Assembly: GCA_030847615.1 (NCBI GenBank)
Contig: JAUMIR010000001.1
Location: 61,765,501 to 61,829,500, forward strand
Direction of reading: 5' to 3'
Length of the DNA: 64,000 nt
DNA from: Gambelia wislizenii
Lineage: Eukaryota > Chordata > Lepidosauria > Squamata > Crotaphytidae
The notes beneath the pieces are model-generated. The model had not been told where the DNA came from. It saw nothing but the letters and a program-made list of their open reading frames with translations, and did no database searches. The translations under genes were made by a program, and so were the position numbers. The first letter of the stretch is position 1, and each line of letters opens with the position of its first letter. Below are positions 44,858-57,029 of the stretch, piece by piece.

Positions 44858-45429
44858 AATGTCAAATTTGGATTGTTTGAGGTATCAGATGGCATCTGAA
44901 ATGCCTATCTCCTTAACAATCCTATCAGTGTTTGCTATTTCCATTACAGGTGGGAAAAGCACTTTGGATTCAGCCAGAACTTTACTTTCTGCTTCCTGAA
45001 AATACTGTACTGCTGCAAGTTTATAAACTTGTGGCTCTCTGATGTGTTCAGTTAGGAGGAGGTCTTCTTGTGGACAGGGAGTTCTGGCCAGGATGAGCTG
45101 TGTCCCTGTTATTGTGAAATGTGAGATGTAGTACTGGATCTCTCAAATAAAGTTATCAAATGGCAAAACAGAAGCTGAACAATAACCAGTCACATGCCTG
45201 TCTCCCCAGGTCTAGCAGAGAAAGAAACAATCTTTTCTTCTTTGTAAAACATGAAAAAAAAAAAGTCTAGTTCATAATGAAACAATAATGATCTTATGGA
45301 GGAGAAGAGAGAGAAGAGAAAAATGCCTACATGTTAGAGTAATCCAGAAAAAAAAGTGGGTATAGAGCTAACAGGAATTCACCATCTCTGTCTCTGTCTC
45401 TATCTATAATTCTCTTGAGTATGTTGCCA

Positions 45430-46060
45430 TTTTCAGTGTGCTGATTGGCCACAGGTGTCAGGATGTGCCTCTCCTTGCAGGACTAGGCCCCTGTCTGCAG
45501 CAGCTGGCACAGCCTCTTTGCAGACTTAGGTCCTGGCTGTGGGAATCTTGGAAGAACCAGGACCAAGCTATCAGATGCAGATGACTGCAATCATTCAGCA
45601 CACCTGAAGCAGCCAGGGGAACTGCTATTTAAGAGCAGCATTCTCCCCTCAGTCTTGGCCACCACCACATGGTCTTTTGTGCTGTTAGTAGTTGCTCCTT
45701 GCATTGACCTGCTACTTGTGTTTGGACCCTTGCTTGCCTCTTGGACCTGCCTCTGGATCTGAATATCTGGTATGCAAGACAAATGCAAGGTCTGACATTG
45801 GACTGTTTTTGGACTTTGGCTTTTTGACCTCTGATTTTTTTGTTCCTGACCTGGCACTCTCTTCCTGGACCTCACCTTGCCTCTGCCCCTCTGGACTCCT
45901 AAGTATGTGCTCTAATCATGGACTGTTTTTGGCTTGGCTTATATTTGACCTTGCTTGGGCTTTGGACTCTGTCTCTTGTGTTCCTGACCCAGCCCTGGCA
46001 TCTCTGCTCATAGACCCTGCCACCCACCATGATAGTAGGAAATTTCCCAAGCAATCATAC
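45430..46060. other. TTGGAC/CTTGG-rich stretch, possible LTR-like origin
   Basis: From about 45700 the words TTGGAC, CTTGG and CTGACC recur many times. A TATTTAAG box lies at about 45627. Such composition occurs in some reptile LTR elements, but I cannot define ends or a target duplication. Confidence 0.3.
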
Positions 46061-46149
46061 CTTACTGTTGGGTAGCCAATCAGCACACTGGGGGTAGAAA
46101 CATGTGGAAAGCTTCAAGTCCTTTCTAAACACTGTGGTGGAGCGGCTCT

Positions 46150-46795
46150 CACCTCCTGTGGAGTGTGTGCAGCGTGGGGTGTGTTTGTATGATTGCATGA
46201 TGGTGGCGGAGGGGCCCTCATATCCTGTCATGTGTGGGATATGTGTGTGTGTAGCATGGAGGGTTTCTAATGTGGGTGTGTGTGTCTGTGTTGGTGCAAT
46301 TGCGTGGTGGGGGCAGAGGGATTCTCATGTTCTGGTGTGTGTGTGTAACATGGTGTGGTGTGTGTACCATGTATGTGTGCACAGTGTGTGTGTGTATGCA
46401 CTGTGTGTGTGTATGCATGGTTGTATGGTGGTGGTGGCTGTCTCATCCTGCCATGTGTGGTGTGCGTGTAGCATGGTGTGTGTAGTGTGGTATGTGTGTG
46501 TGTACATGTTGTTGCATGGCAGCAGCAGAGGAGCTCTCATGTCCTGGTATGCAGTATGTGTGTGTGTAGTGTGATGTGGTGTGAGTGTACACACGGTTGC
46601 ATGGAGACAGGAGTTTCGCATCTTGGCATGTGTAATGTGTGTGTAACGTGGTGTGTGTCTGTATGTGTGGTTCCATGGTGGAGGAGGGGCTCTCACGTCC
46701 TGGCATGTGTGGTGTGTGTGTCTAGCATGGTGTGTGTGCGTCTTTGTGTATGTGCGGTTGCATGGCGGCAGCCGAGAGGATCTCAGCATGAAACT
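46150..46795. repeat. TG-rich minisatellite, about seven units of 60-125 bp
   Basis: Each unit carries a (TG)n stretch, TTGCATGG(T/C)GGC, an AGGGGCTCTCAT(G/A)TCCTG(G)CATGTG block and ends near TGTAGCATGG. Unit boundaries fall near 46260, 46353, 46476, 46576, 46651 and 46730. The array is open in several frames on both strands, so the reading frames there are artefacts. Confidence 0.85.
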
Positions 46796-47339
46796 AGCCA
46801 TTGTAGTTGATTTGAACGATTATATATTAGTGCATCAAATGATTGTACTCTTGACATGTTTCCTAAGTGGCCAATCAGCAGAGTGGAATGGAAACATATC
46901 AAACATTTTATTTATGTAGATAATGATGTATGTTACTCCAGGTATAGCTAGCAAATATATATTGTGCCTAAACTCTTGTAGAGTAACATGCAATTAGTGA
47001 TTATAAGCATGAAACGGTCTCTAACAACTCTCACCCCAGCCGGCAAAAGCTCAGGGAGCTGTGTGGGCAGGCTGTCCACTCCGCCTTTGGAGGAATCACT
47101 TTAAGGGACACAAGGAACTAGGCCCTCTGCCTCAGTAAGAGAAAGAATGGGACTGATTTGATTGTTAGAATGCAGCTATTAAATCAGTTCTATTCTCCCT
47201 CTTACTGTCTGCATTTGTGGATTTTAGAGTTAATAGGGCTGTGGTTGCTATGTGATGTTGGAGGGATCTGTATGGGACACATGGAGATAAAGAGTGAGTT
47301 GCCAGCCACAGCGCTATGAGAGAAGGGAGTACAACAGGG

Positions 47340-49015
47340 TGCTGGTTTCCCCTAGCTCCTTTCCAATAACCTGGATGACCTCAGCAGTAGACCTCTTGGG
47401 TTTAAAATGGTGCTGTTGAATGCTGGGTCACTAAATTGCAAAACCGCAACCATCAAAGATTTGATCTTGGCCTGTATTATAGAGATGTGGTTGGATGTGT
47501 GTGTATGTGGAAGCGGTTAAGCTCTCTCAGCTTTGCCCAACAGCATTCTCTGAGCAGAAGCAGGTAAGACCAGGCAGCGTTACAGTGACGTATCATGATT
47601 CCATCCCTGTTACCAGGTGCCCTGTCCCTCAGTGTGTTGGATTTGAATATGCTTATTTGAAAGATTGCTGGCTTTCTTTTCTGTTGGTTTAGTGCCAATC
47701 CTGCTGCAATCCCTTCTTGAGCTAGCCAGGCTGGTCTCAAAGATGATGCTGGAGACCCTTCAAGTTCTTATGAGACTACCATGACAACCATGGGTGAGTC
47801 TTAAGTGATATCTGGTCATAGTCTTGTTGCAGAACACATTCTGCTCCCAGTCCTTTGTGTTAGATGGGATGATAGTGACCTTGTTACGGGAGAACTCTTT
47901 GTGTTGTCATTGTCATGGACAAATAATTAGTGGTAGAGTTTAGATGCTCTGGAACTAATGGCCTCTTCATAGTTGTGGAGGGATTAAAATGATTTATCCC
48001 AGGAGTTTCATGGATCTGGATGGTTTTATGACTACTCTTAGGAAGTTTCCAAATGCTCCATCAGTTAATTTGCTGAAGTTCTGGTTGACCTCTGCAATGA
48101 GGAAATAGTGGTGAACACAATTTCTCCTTTTCTCCCACAAATGGAGAATGTAGACTACTGTGAACAATTTGTATGATATTTTGCAGATAGAAATCACCCA
48201 CACCCATTCTGATTTTGTTACTGTAATTCACATGGGTCTGGTGGGTGTAGATTTGCCCTCTGCTCATCCATCATTAATGGAAACCATTCCATTTCTACAG
48301 CCTGAGGAGGTGGAAGAGTGATGTCCACCATATGTGTGCTGGTTCCTCTTTCTTTCTCACTTATTAAAAAGCTTGGGGGAAATGACTGAAAAGGTAAAGG
48401 AAGCAATAAATACCCTTTTCCATAAGAAAAAGGTTCTGCTGTGCCTAAAAGAGCCAACTGTGACACTAGTTTTTTAAAAGGCAATTTCTGGACCCTACTG
48501 TATGAGGTAACTTGATCGGATTCCAATGTTCTATTTTTGGGTAAGGTCCTATAGTATGTGGTAAACTCCAGAGGTTCCTGGAGGAGATATAGGATCAAGA
48601 TCAAGGGTGGGAATGATGCAACCCTCCAAATGTTGATGAGTAGCAACTCCCAACAGTTTTGATCTGCATATTACAGTCTAGTGCAAAGGAAAGCCTATTT
48701 GGTACACGCTCTGAGACTCCCTTCCAAAGGATGCTTAATTATCCTCCTCCTTGTCCTTCCCTCCTTTTCATACTCCAAATATTTTGAACTCAATGTGCTT
48801 GACTTTTTAATATTTTACTGTTTATTTATTATAAGTGTGCTGTTTTTAAATTGTTTTAATTGGCCCTTTAATAGTATAGTTAATGTAATTTGTGTTCTCA
48901 AATATGCAATTAATTGTGTTTCCCCTGGAACCTTTTTAGTTATGTTAGGAGCTTCCCTTTATTCCACCTTCAAGAGAAAAGTGGGATATAGATCCATAAA
49001 TAGATGAATAAATAA
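47340..49015 (+). mobile_element. Fossil L2 LINE (endonuclease start and 3' UTR remnants)
   Basis: At 47405-47500 the words for LLNAGS...K and GLY.EMWL resemble the start of an L2 endonuclease (LLNARS...TETWL). At 48770-49015 a T-rich UTR ends CACCTTCAAGAGAAAAGTGGGATATAGAT and (AATA)n, an L2-type tail. The middle is too decayed to follow and contains deletions. Confidence 0.45.
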
Positions 49016-51209
49016 AGACATTATTTATGCACATTAAATGCGCATTTGTTTATTTATTATAAATAAATTGATAAATCTTGTTAGGATTACTGAGACACTT
49101 TGTTTTAACACTGACATTGTTATACCAGGAGTGGGCAAGGTGCAGCCCATAAACTGTATGCAGTCCTTGGGACCTTAAAGTGTGGCCTCCTGAAACCCAC
49201 CAGAAGCACCCAAAGCCCCAACACCACCCAATTTTTGTGCTAATATCGGGGTATTTTTTTTAACCTCCAAACTGGTTAAAACAGCCCACATCAGCTCTAA
49301 ATACAGTACTCTACTTCCCCACCTCCATTACCCTCTTTGAAAAAAAAGTAACAAAAATTGTCCAATATGGCAGCTGAAAGTGATGTTATGTCACTTCCTG
49401 TGTAGTGTAAAGCAATGGTTCATTCTGCTGGAGGGCTGTGGGTAATGGGGGAATGTTCCTTCCACATGGTGGCTCACTGCTGATTTACATATTTCAGTAG
49501 AGGAACTTCCCATTTGCTTCAGATGAAATTGGGTAACAACTAAAGGTTTTCCTTATCTCTCTTATGATTCCCCTCCCCCCAAATAGTTCTGGGTATCAGA
49601 AGGGTTTCCATCTAAATTCCTTGCATACTTAACTTAAGAAGACACATGCCCTGCAATTCATACTAGGCAAAATTTCAGTGGCAAGTCTAACATCTTAAAT
49701 TATGAAGTCAGTTAGAAGGAATCGGGCAAATCAGTCTACACAATTTGTATGAAAAAAGGAATCCAACAGCGGTAATGTTTACTGTATGAAGTACTGTAAA
49801 TATTTAAGTCAAGCAAGCTAATGGATTTCCAGTTGCTGAAAGTTCAGAGATCATATCCTCATCTGACTTTTCCCACTGTGAAGGTAATCTCTTGGTGCAT
49901 TTATTAAATGGGCTTGCATCTGCAGGAGAAATGTGAACATGCTCATTTCTAAACACAATTAAGAAGGAAAACTAGAGAGTAACTGGTCACTGAGCTGCCA
50001 AATGCTAAATACTATCCAGGGGATATCGACAATCTGATTAGAATGAAATGGAGCTGAAATGCAATTGATTCAGGAATAGCAATGCATCGGTTTAATGGTG
50101 ATGACTGCAGAAAACACAAGTAGTCATTTTTTAAAATGCATTTCTCAGATGTTTATAATGACATGTAGCTTTTCTCTTTTTGCATATTTATTCAGTTTCT
50201 GTGGGCTTGTCTAAACTGGCTGAATAAAACAATCTCATCTTGTTTTCACAGCAAGCTACACTCGCTTGTCTTTTCAGTGCCACAGGGCTTTAATCCAGAC
50301 CAAAAAGAGTTGGGATTTACCCCAGACTGGAGTGGAAAATCTGGATAGTTGCATCTCTGTGTGCACTGTGCCCCATAGCAATGTTGGTATGAAGCCACGG
50401 GGGAAGAGTTTTGGTGGGTGGGCATAAGAGGTCAGGAGGAGGCTCCCTGGGCCAGCAGATCAGCTGACCTTTCAGGAAATGCCTATAGGAAATGCCTCTT
50501 TTCTTTTTTCAATGTCACTTTTTAGTGGTTAGCAGTAGTTTGATAAGCTCACACCAGCATAACCATATCGATTGGTATGAGGACTTGCATGGGGAGAAAG
50601 GGGAAAAAACTGGAGCAGCCACAGCCATATGGCCATGCATGCTGTGATTTATTGGACTGGGGTGAGTTCAAAAGGGAGAACTATGTGTGGACAGTGCTCC
50701 AAAACATGCCTTGGTATGTGTGGCAATTGTGTAGACTAGACCATGGTTGCTACCAACCAGGGAAACCTGAAGGTGAGCCAGATTTTCCTGTCAGTGTAGG
50801 CAAGCCCTGTGGTGCACACAAAATGTAGTAGGCCACTATAATTGTGATTCCTGCAACACCAACTTGAATTCTTTGACCAATTGAGATTCCCAGATGTGAT
50901 TACCCTATATTGTTAATGCTGTGGTGTAGCATCAGTGTTGTTCATAGCAACTGTAATTTGTGGGGCTGCCCTAAGATTTTTTTTTCTTTAGAATACTTAA
51001 AGGTAAAGATGTCAATTCATCTGCTATGTCTACTGTGCTACTTCTACTGTGCTAGCATGGAGAGGAGTAGTTGCAGCCTTGTCTTTTAATGTGTGGAATC
51101 ACTATCAAGAGATTTCGGAAGCATAATTTTTGTGCCAGGGTAGCTGGTCATTGTTTGTTCTGACTCCCCAAATATTTAGATTGTAAGCCTAAGGTCAGGG
51201 AACTGTCAA
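49016..51209. other. Anonymous DNA
   Basis: No repeat family, exon or long frame recognised. Confidence 0.4.
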
Positions 51210-51283
51210 ATTAACAATTTGTAAGACGTTCTGGGAGGTTTTTTTGGCTGAAGAGCATGGTATAAATAAATAAACAAAAAATC
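51210..51283 (+). mobile_element. SINE 3' tail fragment
   Basis: AACAATTTGTAAGACGTTCTGGGAGG...GGCTGAAGAGCATGGTATAAATAAATAA, the end of the 7928-8206 family. Confidence 0.7.
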
Positions 51284-51492
51284 TGGTAATCAGAGGAATA
51301 AGGTTATTTTTTTAAAGATGCACTAATTGTGGTTTTTTGCAGTCATCCGCATCAAACATATTCATGCAGATCCCCTCCCTGAAAATGTCAAAGAAAAGCT
51401 CCCACATTACACAAATATAGATGATTTTTAAAGGTGTTTAAAAGTTGGTCAGCAGGTGCACTAATTTTCTTCTTCTTTTTTCTGTTTTACAG

Positions 51493-51569
51493 ATATTAGC
51501 TTCTTGGAGCTGCTAGAAAGTGCCTGGCACATACACTGCAATGGAGGCTGCAAATGCCCCTGGAAATAA
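51493..51569 (+). CDS. Candidate terminal coding exon, product unknown
   Basis: A branch-point-like ACTAAT and a long pyrimidine tract (TTCTTCTTCTTTTTTCTG) precede TTTTACAG|ATATT. Only the phase-1 frame is open; it reads ISFLELLESAWHIHCNGGCK then CPWK and a TAA stop at 51567-51569. The candidate exon at 33079 leaves exactly this phase, giving an Asp codon at the join. An AATAAA at 52257-52262 could end the transcript. No family recognised; CNGGCKCPW is cysteine-rich. Chance is possible because the open stretch is only 24 codons. Confidence 0.4.
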
Positions 51570-52256
51570 TAGAACATGATAATATACCATCCTTCTCAGG
51601 GACATTGTAGGAAAAAGAATGGTCTTTTTAATAGATGAACAGGGGCAGACATGTTGTTTTTCTCAGACAATGTCCCTGGGAGGGACAGCATCAAGTCTTG
51701 CTTGAAGAACTCCTGCCTGGTTATCTGAGGCAGGGCAGAGAAAGTGGGATTTGACTACAGCTGGAGGGAGAAGTAGCACTTTAGAGAGTGTTTGGTTCAC
51801 ACATTGCTGGCAGGCCAACATCTCATACCAGCTTGCTTTCTTTTTTGACATCAGCATGGCAACACTTCATTTCCCCACATGCAGGATTCTCTATAAGCCT
51901 CATGCAAAGCAGACATGCCACCCTAGGCAGGACAGGCCAAGAGATGGTGCCATGCTTAGCTATCGTTCCTACAATGGCTCAAGCTTATATATAGTTCTTT
52001 TCCTCATTTCATCATTGTAATCATCCTGTGAGGTAGATCAGGCTAAGAGAGAATGAGTGGCCCAAGGGCACACATGAGTGGGGATTTGAATATGGACTTC
52101 ACAAATCCCTGTCAAGCACCACATAGACAAGCATGAGGAGGAACTCTCAAAAAAGAAGCTCTCTCTGATCCTTGGGTAGTTCCCTATCATCTTACCTTGA
52201 ATTCATCTCAGGAACCAATGTGATGCTAGATTTTCCCACTGCTCTAAACTGGGAAT

Positions 52257-52262
52257 AATAAA
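52257..52262 (+). terminator. Candidate poly(A) signal AATAAA
   Basis: Consensus hexamer about 690 bases past the stop of the candidate terminal exon. AATAAA is common by chance in AT-rich DNA. Confidence 0.25.
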
Positions 52263-52624
52263 AACAGGAGCTACCAATTTGTCTGCCTTGGGCTCTCTTT
52301 TAATTCCAGTGGTCGAAGATGGAGGGTTTGATGTCCCAGTGGTTTGAGCCCTGGACTTGTTGGAGAAATTCAGCATTCTCTCTCCCCCATACTCTGTTGC
52401 CATTAGGGCAAGAGCAGGGCTGGTTTAACCAGTCTGCCAAATCAGCATTGGTGGGGGCCTCTGAGGTCAACAGGGCCCCCTGTTGACCCAGGAGGAGTGG
52501 CTGCTTTGTAGCCCCCTCCTACCCTCCTCCAAAACCTCCTGCTGGCTTAAAAAAAAACAAAAAAAATCAACGTGTCCCGAAAGAGAAAGAAGCAGCCGCC
52601 CTCCGTGCCAGGCATGTCAGAGAG

Positions 52625-52708
52625 GTGTGTGTGTGTGAGAGAGAGAGAGGGGGGGGATTTGAAGGTTGTCTCTTTCCTTGGAAAGGACTTCCTTCCTTCC
52701 TTCCTTCC
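52625..52708. repeat. (GT)n/(GA)n/poly-G and (CTTC)n simple repeats
   Basis: GTGTGTGTGTG then GAGAGAGAGAG and a G run at 52625-52655, and CTTCCTTC units at 52688-52708. Confidence 0.85.
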
Positions 52709-52844
52709 ACATAGATCCCCTCCAGCCCATCTTTCCAGCTGCTTTTAACATGTCTTGGTTCCTCTTCCCTCCCTTTCCCCCTTGGTCTTCTTCAGCTTCC
52801 TCCCCTTGCTGCCAACTAAGTCCAGACTGCTAAAGAAATTTGTG

Positions 52845-53065
52845 TGTGTTTGCCTATGTGCCTTCAAGTCATTTCTGACTAAGGCGAACCTACCATGTGG
52901 TTTTCTCGGCAAGGTTTGTTCAAAGAGGGTGTGCCTTTGCCTTCCTTTGAGGCTGAGAGAGTGTGACTTGCCCAAGGTCACCCAGTTGATATTCATGGCT
53001 GAGTAAGGATTCAAACCCTGGTCTCCACAGTCATAGGGCAGTGCTGAAACTTCTACAACACTCTA
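52845..53065 (-). mobile_element. tRNA-derived (MIR-like) SINE, minus strand
   Basis: Plus-strand words ATGTGCCTTCAAGTCATTTC, GTGACTTGCCCAAGGTCACC, GGATTCAAACCCTGGTCTCC are the complement of the SINE body and B box. Same family as 22405-22585. Confidence 0.75.
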
Positions 53066-53187
53066 GCTCTTTTAATAGAAGAATATAAATTAAAATTTGG
53101 ATTAATATTACTGGGAACAGTGGTTTTATTGTTGTCACTAAAACACTAGTATCCCATTAGTGTTATGAAAGAGGCATTGGCCTAGAG

Positions 53188-53533
53188 TAGTGGTTCTTAA
53201 CCTCTTCTTTACCAGGGACCCCCTTTACATATCTTTTGTTGCCCCAAGACTTAACTCAAGATTTAAAACCCTAATAATAATAGCTAATAATAATAGCTAA
53301 CAACAATATAATTACACCATCCATTAAACTTTCCCTCAGAGGCACTCTTGCTTCTTCCTGCAAGTTTGTGGCTGGAGTGGATTGAATAGCAATGTGCAGG
53401 CCAAGCCAGCCAGTCTTTGCCTTGGTTCCTGTCACGTGGCTACTCCACTACAGGGAGGAGGTGGGCCAAGCAGCCTTCAAACCTTTTTGGACCCCCTGTG
53501 AGAACATTGCAGACCCCAAGTTAAGAACCACTG
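53188..53533. mobile_element. hAT-like MITE with 8-bp target duplication
   Basis: Left TAGTGGTTCTTAACC, right GTTAAGAACCACTG. The flanks GCCTAGAG (53180-53187) and GGCTAGAG (53534-53541) differ at one base of eight. The CAGTGGTTCT terminus and the 8-bp duplication are hAT hallmarks. Length 346 bp, non-coding. Confidence 0.8.
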
Positions 53534-53647
53534 GGCTAGAGAATGCTGGAAAAGGAACAATGCAATCAGACCTTGAGAAGGGTGCTGGCAGGAAGATTCT
53601 GGGAGGTGTAATCCAAGAGTAACTTTCTCAGGCTCTGAATGCAGCCT

Positions 53648-54278
53648 AGAATCATAGAATTATAGGGCTGGAAGGGACCCCAACAGCCATCCCATCCGGT
53701 CAGCTTCTGCCCTGCAGGAACACACAATCCAAGCATTCCTGATAGATGGCTATCTAACCTATCTTTTAAAAACCCAAAGAAGGAGACTCAACTATATTCC
53801 AAGGCAGCAGTATATTCCAGTTCCAAACAACTCTTACTGTCAGGAGGTTCTTCCTAATATTCACATGGACTCTCTTTTCCTGTAGTTTGAACCCATGGCT
53901 CCGTGTCCTAGTCTCTGAAGCAGCAGAAAACAAGCTTGCTCCGTCCTCAGTATGATATCCCTTCAAATATTTAAACATGGCTATCACATCACCTCTCAAC
54001 CTTCTCTTCTCCAGGCTAAGCATACCCAGCTCCCTAAGCCATTCCTCATAGGGCGTAATGGTTTCCAGACCTCCCACCATCCTTCTTAGTATCTTTCTTG
54101 AATTGTTGTGCCCAGAACTGGAAACAGTATTCCAGGTGAGGTCTGACCAAAGCAGAATGGAGTGATACTATTACGTCCCTTGATCTAGACCCTACTCCTA
54201 TTAATGCAGCCTAGAATCGCATTAGCATTTTTTGCTGCTGCATCACACTGCTAACTCATTTTCAGGTTGTAGTCCACT
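53648..54278 (-). mobile_element. CR1 LINE 3' end, minus strand
   Basis: ATAGAATCATAG-type end, then the RT C-terminal frame (54080-53766: [20 protein letters not shown]). Truncated near 54278. Diverged from the others in its 3' end (TATAGGGCTGGAAGGGACCC). Confidence 0.88.
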
Positions 54279-55764
54279 CTTTCTTTTCTTTGAGGAAATC
54301 TACACCATTACGTTAATTGCTAATAAGCACAAGGAAAAGCAACCCTGAGAACATTGCCACATACGTTGAGAGAGCAACAGATGCACCAGGATGTGGATGG
54401 GTGGCCACACGCTGGGTTGAGGGCTACTACCACCATTGTTGAATAAACAGAAGGAACACCTCATTAAGCAAAATGTGAAGAAAGAATTAGAGAACACTAT
54501 CCAATTATTGCAAGTGTGCATATGCGGGTGTGACCCATAAAAGTCCAATGATCAGATTGCTCCATAGGGGGCTTTTATAAGATCTTCCTAGGCACTTAAA
54601 CATCATTGGAGCAGATGGCAATAAACTGAACATCACCAAAAAGAGCTCACCACAAGATGGCAAACAGCCACAGTGGATAAAGCTTATTTCGCCTTTGTAG
54701 AGTGAGAAATATATTCTCCCATTAAACCAGGATTACAAAATCTTTCCTGGGTCAATGGGGAAAGGGAATTTTGATAACCCAATAATTCTGGGAAGGAAGC
54801 AAATTACCTAGTATCTTTTGGAAGGTTTTTAGCATATAGATCCCACTGAAAATTATGCTTAGTAGTAACCATATATTTATTTTATTTCAATCATTTGTAT
54901 TCCACTTTTTCCACATTCCATTTTTAATGGTTCAATACTCTATACTGAAGTTCTTTTTTTCTTTCTTTCCCGGTATCTGGCATTTTGAAGTGCTCCTGTT
55001 CTGTGTATCTTTACTAATTTTCACCTTACTGTGCTCTTTTTCAAAATATAAAAATGACGGCTGACTTATCTATTAACAATGCCAGCAGACGAGGCATTTT
55101 GGACTGTCAAAAAACAATAATACAATTAGATACAAACCTGCAGTTAAAGGCGATAAAATCAAGAGTGAGAAGAAAGAGTGTTGAAAAATCTATTACACTG
55201 AAATTGAAACAGGGGTAGGGAATCTATGGTTGCTCTACAGTTGTTGGTTGTCTACAATTCACTTCCTCCCTGGCTCGGTTATCAATGCTTCAGTGGGATC
55301 AAATGATGTAGAGAAGAGCCTTTGGTGACTAAGGACCCCATGATGTTGCTGTCATTGCCTACACATACTCTCTTTCTCCCTGTACTGTGATGCCATCAAG
55401 AAAGAAATATTCCTGGGAAGATTGGGATGGGTTCTCTCTCTCTCTCTCCACTGCCTCCTCAAGGATTGTTCCCTTGGAATTTTTCCAGGGCCCTAATGAC
55501 CTTGATACAGCCTTGTCCCTGGCCATGGACTATGGTGGTTGTGTTTGATGGAAGTTGTTTCTCCACTAGGATTCTGCAAACCTACAAAACTCATGCTCAA
55601 TAGGGTTCCCTAGTTTCTGACTCAAAGCTCATTCGAATGGGTCTACCTTGGATTTGGAAGCTCTTCTACATGGAAAAAAATGTTGATTGCCATGCATGTA
55701 TTTCAAAATGTACATTTTAATGCACATTTCTGAACTGTACATGTTGCTCTTCCATTCATATTGG
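54279..55764. other. Anonymous DNA
   Basis: AT-rich with a short (CT)n near 55435. I see no gene or repeat family. Confidence 0.4.
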
Positions 55765-55890
55765 AGGTTGCCTTATACTGATTCAAACCTTTGGTCAGTC
55801 TAGCTTATTGTCAACTCTGTCTGCCAGGGGTTCTCCAGGGTTCCAGGTAAGATTCTTTCCTAGACTTACTTGTAGATTCCTGGAACAGGT
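55765..55890 (-). mobile_element. SINE 3' region, minus strand
   Basis: GGTTGCCTTATACTGATTC...GGTCAGTCTAGCTTATTGTC...TCTCCAGGGTTCCAGG is the complement of the tail of the SINE family seen at 31055-31240. Confidence 0.6.
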
Positions 55891-56025
55891 CACCACCCAT
55901 TTACATGGGATCAATACCCATGGTTTCACTTACCTGTTGTTGGCAGAAAAAATGTTTCTCTAGGCATTTGGCTGTTCTTGCCACAGGTGGTCTCTGTAGG
56001 CATCAGGAGGTCCTCCAGCACAATT

Positions 56026-56058
56026 CTATGGTCAACTTCTGCCAGAAGTTGACCATAG
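56026..56058. other. Perfect 15-bp hairpin
   Basis: CTATGGTCAACTTCT, loop GCC, AGAAGTTGACCATAG. It lies in a region with a longer repeated word (AGGTCCTCCAGCA at 56008 and 56106), so it may be the centre of a short MITE. Confidence 0.6.
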
Positions 56059-56479
56059 AGCCATGCCAGATGCCTAGGAGAGGCATCTTCCCTAGGCATT
56101 TTGTAGGTCCTCCAGCATGATTCTATGGTATTCATGGAGATTCACTATTGTACATGCTTTCAGGTACCTGCAATAAGCCCAGGAACATATCCCCCACAGA
56201 TATGGGGGGGACACCCATATTATCTGATCATATACCATTCCAAGGATTAATCAGGTTTAACCTTATTTAGCTTCTAACATTAGATGAGATCAGTAGGTTA
56301 AGGGTGATACAGTAGTTCATTTCTCCACATTTTAAAATCTGTACACTTTCCTTGTATGTTTTTTGAATGCACACATTTATTGACCAAAATGTTTGTTGCC
56401 CAAAATTGTTGTACATTATATAATATATAAATTATTATTATACTGTAGTATATTAGATAGATTATATTAAAAATAATTT

Positions 56480-56793
56480 TAAATGACATTTTAAACATAA
56501 AGATAAGCATCCAGCACACCACATTAAAAAGCCCCTTTGCCAAACCAATTAAAAGACCTGTCTAAATAAAATGGTCTTTGCTGGTGAAGAGAGAGCAGGG
56601 AAGGGGCCAACTGAGCCTACCATTGAAGGGAATTCCATAGTCTGGAAGAATTAGCTAACACACATTGGAAACTGTTTAATGCAGTGTAGATGTGTAAATA
56701 GCTATTGCTTAAAACAATTTGTAAGCCGCTCTGATAGCCTTGGGGCTGAAGAGCAGGGTATAAATAACTAAATAAAATAAAATAAATAAATAA
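56480..56793 (+). repeat. Dispersed repeat followed by SINE 3' half
   Basis: 56480-56645 matches the dispersed family at 26440 and 28330. 56648-56793 is the 3' half of the tRNA SINE (TTAGCTAACACACATTGG to TATAAATAACTAAAT) with an (AAAT)n tail. Confidence 0.65.
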
Positions 56794-57029
56794 GCCAATA
56801 AGAAGGCTTTTCCCCATGTCCTCAACAAATGCAGCTGTGATGGAGCTGAGGGTGAGAGAAAATCCTGCCCAGATCTTAAAACGTGGACTGATACATATAG
56901 GGAAGTACAGCCTTTCAGACTATTGTGATCCAAGTTGTATCTGATCATGTGAATTGTTTCTGTGAGTGGTTCAGTTGTACCAGGTGGTATCTGGTTGTTT
57001 GGATTTATGTCATGTTTCCACTGGAAGGC

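Noticed and set aside
44941..45055. Possible exon after CCATTACAG with an open phase-0 frame
   Set aside because: No convincing donor, and the phase does not fit the other candidate exons.
46104..46810. Long overlapping frames on both strands, rich in Cys/Val or His/Thr
   Set aside because: They are translations of the TG-rich minisatellite, open in several frames because its units lack stop codons.
48218..48646. 142-codon minus-strand frame
   Set aside because: No recognisable motif; lies within the probable fossil L2 and has no splice or promoter context.
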